Shown here: positions 58,187 through 64,000 of the stretch, piece after piece
Layout: the number at the start of each line of letters is the position of its first letter
How positions within the stretch are numbered: position 1 is the stretch's first letter
NCBI GenBank assembly: GCA_038748065.1
Contig: JBCDJG010000013.1
Span: forward strand, 30,764 to 94,763
Source of the DNA: JBCDJG01 sp038748065
GTDB taxonomy: Bacteria; Pseudomonadota; Gammaproteobacteria; Pseudomonadales; Halieaceae
Direction of reading: 5' to 3'
Length of the DNA stretch: 64,000 bases
Made by a program: the position numbers and the translations under genes
Notes under the pieces: generated by a model
Databases searched by the model: none
Seen by the model: only the letters and a program-made list of their open reading frames with translations
What the model was told of the DNA's origin: nothing

Positions 58187-59056
58187 CTACAAGATAACGG
58201 TGCGGTGTCCGTTCAGCTGCACCCGTTCCTCGCAATGAAGCCGCACCGCCTGAGATAGCGCTGTTGCCTCTGTATCGTGCCCCAGATGCACCATTTGCTC
58301 CACGGTGACCTCATGGTCAATGGCGCGGACCTCCTGCGCAATGATGGGGCCCTCGTCAAGATCCGCCGTGACATAGTGAGCGGTTGCACCAATCACCTTG
58401 ACCCCACGTTCGTAGGCCTGGTGATAGGGCCTGGCTCCCTTGAATCCAGGCAGGAAAGAGTGATGTATGTTGATGGCCTTGCCCTGCAGCCGCTGGCAAA
58501 GATCATCGGAGAGTATCTGCATGTAACGAGCCAGCACCAGCAGATCGACATCCAGCCTTGCCATGATCTCTAGGATCTCGGCCTCTTGCTGTGGCTTGGT
58601 TTCCGGGCAAATAGGGAGATGATAATAAGGCAGGCCATACCATTCAGTCATCGACTGGCAGTCCGGGTGGTTGCTGACCACACCGACCAGATCAGCCGGC
58701 AAAGCCCCTGATTTCCACTTGTTGAGAAGTATATTCAGGCAGTGGTCGTATTTGGAGACCGCGAGCAAAACTCGGGGGAGATTATCCAGCGGGCGAAGGC
58801 GGTACTGCATATCGAATTCGCCTGCCACAGACTCGACGCGTTCGCGGAACTCAGCAAGCGTTACCGTCATCTGGCGATCATCGAAAACACAGCGCAGGTG
58901 AAAGGTCTCGGACACAGGATCAGAGTAATTCGACACTTCTGTCACGAAAGCGCCAAGCTCATATAACAAGCCGGTTGCGACTGCCACCACACCCAATCGA
59001 TCAGGGCACTGAAAGGACATGACGTAGGAACGTGGCGTGGAGCTTCTGTCATTCAC
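58187..59056 (-). CDS. purU: Formyltetrahydrofolate deformylase
   Basis: Hydrolyses 10-formyl-THF to formate and THF. The N-terminal ACT-like part has SFQCPDRLGVVAVATGLLYELG; the catalytic formyltransferase-fold part has INIHHSFLPGFKGARPYHQAYERGVKVIGATAHYVTADLDEGPI, with the His and Asp of the active site. The length of 289 residues is normal. The start used is GTG; the match to CPD 17 residues in favours it, and ATG at 59020 would leave only 4. A good promoter lies upstream. With FolD it can regenerate THF when one-carbon units from demethylation are in excess. Confidence 0.95.
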   Translation of the reverse strand: MNDRSSTPRSYVMSFQCPDRLGVVAVATGLLYELGAFVTEVSNYSDPVSETFHLRCVFDDRQMTVTLAEFRERVESVAGEFDMQYRLRPLDNLPRVLLAVSKYDHCLNILLNKWKSGALPADLVGVVSNHPDCQSMTEWYGLPYYHLPICPETKPQQEAEILEIMARLDVDLLVLARYMQILSDDLCQRLQGKAINIHHSFLPGFKGARPYHQAYERGVKVIGATAHYVTADLDEGPIIAQEVRAIDHEVTVEQMVHLGHDTEATALSQAVRLHCEERVQLNGHRTVIL

Positions 59057-59089
59057 CGTAAGTATTCTCGCGTCTTTTAAGCCGCTAGG

Positions 59090-59118
59090 ATTATTCCGAG
59101 ACCATCAATATAAGTCAA
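59090..59118 (-). promoter_or_regulatory. Sigma-70-like promoter of purU-folD
   Basis: On the minus strand TTGACT (59118-59113) and AATAAT (59095-59090) are separated by exactly 17 nt. The expected transcription start is some 25-30 nt upstream of the purU GTG. The rest of the 287-bp gap (59057-59343) shows no gene and no riboswitch motif that I could recognise. Confidence 0.6.
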
Positions 59119-59343
59119 GTGCTTTAATTGAATTCCGGACCATGAGACAGGCTGAGCAAAAGCCCACGGATAGCGAGCAAACTCAGCGAATGAGAAGGCG
59201 GTCGCACGTGCGCCGTCGTCGATAATAAGAGGCTTAAACGGCTAGCCTGAAGGCTTGGATCAGATATAGGTGAGAATATCTTGGCAGACTATCGCCGTCC
59301 GGCGGTGCTAGCCGTGCGCGCTCACGGAAATAGTTACTGAAGC

Positions 59344-60783
59344 TCAGTCTTCAGCCGATTCGTATAGCTTTATGAACTCTACGGTGCGTCGGAAGGCATC
59401 AGTTTGCGCATGTGCATTCAGAGCGGGTGTTCCGCCGACGGTGAGGCCGGGCACCCCCGGCAAGACACTCTCTGCAAACTCGCCACGGGACTTAACCAGA
59501 GCTGGCATGATAACCAGATGCCCCGCTCCTTCGTACTCCAAGTGCTCAAGAGGGTATGTGAAGCCTTTCGCTCGAAGCCTGGCGATTACACGCTCCGCCG
59601 CAATATCGCCCGGCCAAATGGCGTCGGAATCGCCAGAAATCAGTAGTGTCGGCGACTTAATGTTCTCTACAGGTATCCAGCGCCGGTCCTCGAAGCCATA
59701 AGCTAACATGGATTCCAGATAAATATGCCTAGCTTCTGCTGACCCAGGCCACAGTTCACTGGGGCGCAGGTCGGTAAATTTCCAGTCAATATAAGGCAAT
59801 GGCTCGCCGTCGAGCGTCCAAGCGGGGCCCGAATCGAAAGTTTCGATATCGACGCCGGCATAAACCATATTCGAAGGCACCCCTGGAATCAGCGCAGACA
59901 CCTGCTCCGGAAAGGTAGAAGCGATCAGCAGTACGCCCTCCCCCCCGCGAGAGTCGCCCGTTAAAGCAAGCCGTTTCTGGTCGTAGCGATCGGCAAACCA
60001 GGCCATTGCTTGCTGGAAGTACTCCAAGGGGATATTCATCAAGCTGTCCGGACGCCCTGGGTAGCCGAAGTGCGCAAGGGCAAAGGTGGTTATGCCCTCG
60101 GAGGCGAGCGACATGGCTTTCACCTCGTTGATGCCACCTGATGAGCCGGTCACGACCATTGCGATCGGATGAGGCCCGCCCCCGGGCGCCTCATAGATCA
60201 CCCCGTGCATATCGCCCTCTTCAACGACGACGCGCTCGACACCTTCAGCAATAAATTCAACCGTCTGGCTGGCCGTTGTAGCATCAGAGCTAGCGCCTGC
60301 ATGTACTCCGCTTACCCTGGCACTGACGTTGATCTCTACGGGATCTTTGCGCACCTCATAGCCTGCATTGAAGGCGTCAAAGTCGGGATATCGCCTTGGA
60401 CTCTCCAGCTTCTCGACTTGATTGGCAACAGCGCTCAGCTGTTCCGACGTGGCCGGCTGCATGGACCAGAAAATTGCCTCAGCGTCGACGCCCTTGTAGG
60501 TTCCCACCTGGGAGGCATCCCTCGCTACATCGATGGTGCCGTTGATATCAGCATAGAAAACACCCCGAGATGTCCACGTCAAACCGCCTCGATCAGTGAG
60601 TGTAGCTTCGAGGGTAACTTCAGCCCCAGGCGGGGCACCGGTGATAACGACCCGGGCAGGGTCAGTGAAGAGCCTTTTTGCTGGCGTTACGTGTACGGCG
60701 AGGTCTGAGGCAAGAGTGTGAGCCACGGATAAAGATGTGGCCCACGCTGCAGCACATATCGCGATTGCATATCTTATTTTCAC
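59344..60783 (-). CDS. Exported acyl-CoA thioesterase/BAAT-family hydrolase, paralogue 3
   Basis: A 479-residue member of the acyl-CoA thioester hydrolase / bile acid-CoA:amino acid N-acyltransferase family. Residues 1-23 form a signal peptide (KIRYAIAICAAAWATSLSVAHTLA). The beta-sandwich N-domain carries VHVTPAKRLFTDPARVVITGAPPGAEVTLEA and the alpha/beta-hydrolase domain follows. The nucleophile is Ser in GDSRGGEG, Asp in ISGDSDAIWPGD, His in GAGHLVIMP. Cys at the nucleophile position, typical of bile-acid transferases, is absent. The GTG at 60783, 7 nt after the upstream paralogue stop, was preferred to an upstream ATG inside that gene. It is the last of a tandem set of three. Confidence 0.88.
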   Translation of the reverse strand: MKIRYAIAICAAAWATSLSVAHTLASDLAVHVTPAKRLFTDPARVVITGAPPGAEVTLEATLTDRGGLTWTSRGVFYADINGTIDVARDASQVGTYKGVDAEAIFWSMQPATSEQLSAVANQVEKLESPRRYPDFDAFNAGYEVRKDPVEINVSARVSGVHAGASSDATTASQTVEFIAEGVERVVVEEGDMHGVIYEAPGGGPHPIAMVVTGSSGGINEVKAMSLASEGITTFALAHFGYPGRPDSLMNIPLEYFQQAMAWFADRYDQKRLALTGDSRGGEGVLLIASTFPEQVSALIPGVPSNMVYAGVDIETFDSGPAWTLDGEPLPYIDWKFTDLRPSELWPGSAEARHIYLESMLAYGFEDRRWIPVENIKSPTLLISGDSDAIWPGDIAAERVIARLRAKGFTYPLEHLEYEGAGHLVIMPALVKSRGEFAESVLPGVPGLTVGGTPALNAHAQTDAFRRTVEFIKLYESAED

Positions 60784-60790
60784 AGTGTGA

Positions 60791-62212
60791 CTACTCCGAA
60801 TAGTGCAATTTGATGAAGTCGACGGTCTGCTTGAAGGCATCGGTTTGCGCAAAGGCATTTGCTTTGGGTACGCCACCCATGCTCAAAAATCCCCAGGTAG
60901 AGCTCCTAACTCGATCAGCAAGTGACTTCACCAGCATCGGCATTGCCACGATATGGCTGGCTCCGGCGTAGTTGATGTGCTCCGCGGGGTACGTGAAGCC
61001 TTTGTCTTTGAGGCGTTCAAGCACCCGCTGTGAGGCAATATCGCCCGCCCACAGGCCATCGGCGTCGCCCGTCACCATGAGAACCGGGGACTTGATGCGC
61101 TCAACGGGAATCCAACGCGGGTCGTCATAATCATGATCTGTAATGCCCTGCCGAAACGCTTCGCGCGCCTGCATCGAAGGCCCCCAGATCGCACTCTCAT
61201 TGAGTTCAGAGGCCTCCCAGCTTATGTGGGGAATCTCTTCGCCATTCAAAGTCCAGGCCGGGCCATATCCACCATCCTCGGTGCAGCAGCCAGCAAAGAC
61301 CATATTGGAAGGCACCTCTGCCACCACGGTAGACACCTGGTCCGGGAAGGTGGATGCAATCAGCAGTACGCCCTCCCCGCCCCTCGAGCCTCCCAGAATA
61401 GCGACACGCTTACGGCCGTAGCGCTCAGCCAGCCAGGTCATCGACTTGCTGAAGTACTCCAGCGGAATATTGAGCAGCATCTTTGGCCGGCCGGGATAGT
61501 TAAAGTGGGCGAGCGTTAATGTTGTTATCCCTTTTGAGGCGAGCAAGGCGGCCTTGCCTTCGTTAACACCACCACCCGATCCGGTAATCACCATGGCTAG
61601 CGGATGAGGCCCCTCCCCCGCAGCTTCATACAGTACCCCATGCATGTCTCCTTCTGAGATTACGGTGCGCTTAACACCCTCCCCGATGTAAGATACCTTA
61701 TGCTTTGCCGTCGCGGGCGGCAGGCTGCCCGTCAACAAACCTCTGATGCTGGCGCGGAAGTTTATGACGGCCGGCTCTTTTCTGAGTTCGTAGGGCGCAT
61801 TCCAGGAATCGAAGTCGGGAAAGGTTGGCCAGTCTTCATCCCGATTGGCAATACTTGCACCGTCCAACTGCTCAGCGGGCACGGGCAACATCGACCAGAA
61901 CAGACCTTCGGCATCAACGCCGGTGTAGGTGCCGGACAGTGAGGCCTGCCTCGAAACATCCACCTTGCCATCGTGGCCGACAAAGTAGACGCCACGCGAC
62001 GACCAGACAGTACCACCCTTGTCTGTTACCGTCGCCTCGAGCATAACCTCTGCTCCAGGCGGTGCGCCCGCGAGCACAATTGAGGCAGGGTCGGTCACCA
62101 GCCGCTTGGCGGGGGTCACGTGTAACGCAAGTTCATTGGCGGCAGCCTGTGCCCCGGCAATCAACGCCGTGACTAGCAGCGCAGTATTCAGCACTCGATT
62201 CAGTAGATTCAT
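60791..62212 (-). CDS. Exported acyl-CoA thioesterase/BAAT-family hydrolase, paralogue 2
   Basis: A 473-residue paralogue of the flanking genes. The signal peptide is MNLLNRVLNTALLVTALIAGAQA, fixed by the GGGAGGGG ribosome-binding site before the ATG at 62212. The mature start ELALHVTPAKRLVTDPASIVLAGAPPGAEV repeats the family pattern. Catalytic residues: Ser in GGSRGGEG, Asp in VTGDADGLWAGD and His in GASHIVAMP. Two cysteines in GCCTEDGG are peculiar to this copy. The gene order and divergence suggest old tandem duplication rather than recent copies. The substrate is unknown; see the findings for the location problem. Confidence 0.88.
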   Translation of the reverse strand: MNLLNRVLNTALLVTALIAGAQAAANELALHVTPAKRLVTDPASIVLAGAPPGAEVMLEATVTDKGGTVWSSRGVYFVGHDGKVDVSRQASLSGTYTGVDAEGLFWSMLPVPAEQLDGASIANRDEDWPTFPDFDSWNAPYELRKEPAVINFRASIRGLLTGSLPPATAKHKVSYIGEGVKRTVISEGDMHGVLYEAAGEGPHPLAMVITGSGGGVNEGKAALLASKGITTLTLAHFNYPGRPKMLLNIPLEYFSKSMTWLAERYGRKRVAILGGSRGGEGVLLIASTFPDQVSTVVAEVPSNMVFAGCCTEDGGYGPAWTLNGEEIPHISWEASELNESAIWGPSMQAREAFRQGITDHDYDDPRWIPVERIKSPVLMVTGDADGLWAGDIASQRVLERLKDKGFTYPAEHINYAGASHIVAMPMLVKSLADRVRSSTWGFLSMGGVPKANAFAQTDAFKQTVDFIKLHYSE

Positions 62213-62251
62213 AGGTGAGCCCCTCCCAAAGAGCTGCAATAGGCGGCGGTG

Positions 62252-63697
62252 TTAGTCCTGGGGCGATTCGTACAGCCGAATGAATTCGACTGTTTTATTG
62301 AAGGCATCCGTCTGGGCATGAGCGTTCTGCGGCGCGTTTCCGCCTATGCTGATCGCGTAACCGTATTCGTTTTGTTCCGTCCTGTCGGCCCTGGATTTGA
62401 TCAGCATAGGCATCGTGACCAGGTGACCCGCACCGACGTATTTCAGATGCTCGGCAGGGTATTTGAAGTTTTTGTGTTTCAGGCGCTCCAGAATCCGCTC
62501 TGAGGCAATGCTCGCGGACCACATGGCATCTGAATCACCGGTAATCAATAGTATGGGCGACTTGATGTTCTCAACCTGAATCCAGCGTGGATCGCTGAAG
62601 TCATGGCCCACTATGTGCGGCCTGAAGTTATGCAGCACTTCACCCGAGCCACTCCAGAGATCACTCGGGCGTACGTTGTAGTTTTCAAAACCGATATAGG
62701 GCAGCGGCTCGCCATTCAGCAACCAACCGGGGACCGATTTTAGGGTCGCCAGCTCAAAGCCCGAGAAAACCATGTTGGTCGGCACACCGGGGATCACCGC
62801 AGAAACCTGATCGGGAAAGGTGGAAGCGATAATCAGTGAACCTTCGCCTCCGCGTGAAGCGCCCAACAGCGCTACGCGCTTCTGCCCGTAGCGCTCCGCA
62901 AGCCACTGCATGCCTTCGCTGAAGTACTCCAGATCAATGTTGTGATGATCCTGGGGTAAATCTTTATAGCGGAAGAAACCGAGCGCAAATGATGTTATCC
63001 CGTGGGAAGCTAACAATGATGCCTTGGACTCAGCGACACCGCCGCTAGATCCAGTGATCACGACCGCAAGTGGATGCGGCCCGTCACCAGGCGCCTCGTA
63101 CAAGACGCCCCGTATGTCGCCTTCGGAGATCTCCGTTCGCTTTACACCTTCAGCGGTAAAGTGAACAGTTTGCGCAGCCGTGGCGGTCTCTTTGTGCGAA
63201 TCAGCGAGTATGCCAGCCACCCTGGCCTGAAAGCTGATCTGCACCGGCTCTTTTCGGGACTCGTGGGTAGCCATGAAGGAATCGAAGTCCGCCATACGCC
63301 GTGGACTGTCGACGCTGATTGGATTGGAGCTTTTGGCCGCGTCTCTTAGCGCTTCGATTGACGCTGGTTGCATGGACCAGAATATCGCCTCGTGATCAAT
63401 CCCTTGGTAAGTCCCGCCCAGCGAAGCCGCAGTCGATGTATCGACCTCACCCTTATGATCGGCAAAGTACACTCCCTGGGATGACCAGGCTTGCCCAGTG
63501 CCATCCGTTAGGGTGGCTTCAATCACAACCTCCGCTCCAGCTGGCGCGCCGGCGACCACCACGCTGCTTGGCTCAGTCATCAAGCGCTCGAGGGGCGCGA
63601 CGTGTAGCTTGAGATCTGCCGCTGTTGCAAGGGATGAAATGGCAAAGAGGGCAACAAGGGCCAATGCCTCGCTAGCCTTAAAGACGACTCGTATCAT
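62252..63697 (-). CDS. Exported acyl-CoA thioesterase/BAAT-family hydrolase, paralogue 1
   Basis: A 481-residue protein, first of the tandem set. The N-terminus IRVVFKASEALALVALFAISSLATAAD is a signal peptide. LKLHVAPLERLMTEPSSVVVAGAPAGAEVVIEA is the family N-domain. The active site is Ser in GASRGGEGSL, Asp in ITGDSDAMWSA and His in GAGHLVTMP. The ribosome-binding site AGGAAGG precedes the ATG. The spacing between the three genes (39 nt and 7 nt) indicates one operon. Only 42 nt separate it from the truncated gene to its right on the same strand. Confidence 0.88.
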   Translation of the reverse strand: MIRVVFKASEALALVALFAISSLATAADLKLHVAPLERLMTEPSSVVVAGAPAGAEVVIEATLTDGTGQAWSSQGVYFADHKGEVDTSTAASLGGTYQGIDHEAIFWSMQPASIEALRDAAKSSNPISVDSPRRMADFDSFMATHESRKEPVQISFQARVAGILADSHKETATAAQTVHFTAEGVKRTEISEGDIRGVLYEAPGDGPHPLAVVITGSSGGVAESKASLLASHGITSFALGFFRYKDLPQDHHNIDLEYFSEGMQWLAERYGQKRVALLGASRGGEGSLIIASTFPDQVSAVIPGVPTNMVFSGFELATLKSVPGWLLNGEPLPYIGFENYNVRPSDLWSGSGEVLHNFRPHIVGHDFSDPRWIQVENIKSPILLITGDSDAMWSASIASERILERLKHKNFKYPAEHLKYVGAGHLVTMPMLIKSRADRTEQNEYGYAISIGGNAPQNAHAQTDAFNKTVEFIRLYESPQD

Positions 63698-63739
63698 GCT
63701 TTTACCTTCCTGCTGGATTCTTGATCCTGTTACTGCAGA

Positions 63740-64000
63740 CTATCTTGATCTGACATAACGTGAGAATAGATTCAGACGATAATATGCTTCCGGGATAATA
63801 ATTTCGTCCAAATTTGTAGTTTGGGGGATAGTCCAGGGCATGTAAGGCTCGATGTGATCATGCCGAAGGCGCTTCACCGCCTGGTGATGCGTGAGGAATA
63901 CAGAGCCGCTTAAGCTCTCGGGAAAACCGCAGCGCAACAAAGCGTCCATCACCGGGCACTTCACTGAGATGCAAGCCTCTGCCGATGGCGGGATCGTTGC
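63740..64000 (-). CDS. C-terminal part of an unrecognised gene running off the right edge
   Basis: An open minus-strand frame of at least 86 codons reaches the right edge without a stop, ending at 63740 (last residues LNLFSRYVRSR). It contains a histidine-rich stretch (FLTHHQAVKRLRHDHIEPYMPW). I do not recognise the family. The window starts inside the gene, so the start is outside. It lies 42 nt before paralogue 1 of the thioesterase-like set on the same strand and could be part of that operon. The frame is compatible with real coding, but it could be a chance open frame. Confidence 0.45.
   Translation of the reverse strand, partial: ATIPPSAEACISVKCPVMDALLRCGFPESLSGSVFLTHHQAVKRLRHDHIEPYMPWTIPQTTNLDEIIIPEAYYRLNLFSRYVRSR

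Noticed and set aside
59057..59343. Glycine or folate riboswitch ahead of purU
   Set aside because: I found only a promoter; no conserved aptamer segments were visible in either strand.
1..64000. tRNA, rRNA, transposon, integrase or phage genes
   Set aside because: No cloverleaf, rRNA or recombinase motifs were recognised on either strand.

Overview
The window looks like the chromosome of an aerobic, probably marine gammaproteobacterium. The support is large TonB-dependent outer-membrane receptors, Tat and lipoprotein signals, dense short-spaced operons, AraC/LysR/TetR regulators and many CoA-, amine- and aromatic-degrading enzymes. The OM60/NOR5 (Halieaceae) area is my best guess, because a malonyl-CoA reductase plus propionyl-CoA synthase pair is, from memory, known in a few marine members of that group; this is inference. 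I saw no rRNA, tRNA, transposase, integrase, phage gene or CRISPR array.

Layout. 1-13.6 kb: amide and amine catabolism (Tat-exported amidase, acetylpolyamine amidohydrolase/HDAC-like protein, TonB receptor, second amidase, AraC regulator, FAD amine oxidase-like protein + RidA + ornithine-cyclodeaminase-like protein, LysR regulator, aldehyde dehydrogenase). 13.9-19.8 kb: a six-gene plus-strand operon with acyl-CoA ligase, cysteine-less thiolase-like protein, DUF35 protein, SDR and a two-subunit Rieske oxygenase. 20-32.5 kb: TonB receptor, sulfatase, MFS transporter, FAH-family hydrolase, acetoacetate-decarboxylase-like protein, an operon of cytochrome P450, glutamine-synthetase-like ligase and aldehyde dehydrogenase, and a class III extradiol dioxygenase. 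An exactly repeated 19-bp sequence and a close third copy lie upstream of these units and suggest one regulon. 32.5-39.5 kb: two divergent AraC regulators, a putidaredoxin-type ferredoxin, an ATP-grasp-like protein, peroxiredoxin-like protein, globin, metallo-beta-lactamase-fold hydrolase and hotdog thioesterase.

39.5-48.5 kb holds the most striking system: a 1803-residue trifunctional propionyl-CoA synthase and a 1213-residue bifunctional malonyl-CoA reductase, translationally coupled, with the thioesterase 7 nt downstream. Together the two enzymes convert malonyl-CoA through 3-hydroxypropionate to propionyl-CoA, the characteristic half of the 3-hydroxypropionate bi-cycle. A serine/threonine dehydratase-like gene diverges from them.

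48.7-64 kb: a Cys-rich GH10 lipoprotein, a deazaflavin-type nitroreductase, an operon of amidohydrolase, alpha/beta hydrolase, TetR regulator and beta-lactamase-like protein behind a TATATA-rich operator-like region, purU-folD for one-carbon disposal, and three tandem exported BAAT/acyl-CoA-thioesterase-like paralogues. A gene cut by the right edge ends the window.

How the parts may work together: aromatic, amine or ester substrates enter through the TonB receptors, are trimmed by exported hydrolases, activated or oxidised by the P450, Rieske and extradiol enzymes, and yield acetyl- and propionyl-CoA level intermediates. The 3-hydroxypropionate module could link acetyl-CoA/malonyl-CoA to propionyl-CoA. 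Substrates are not determined by the sequence alone.
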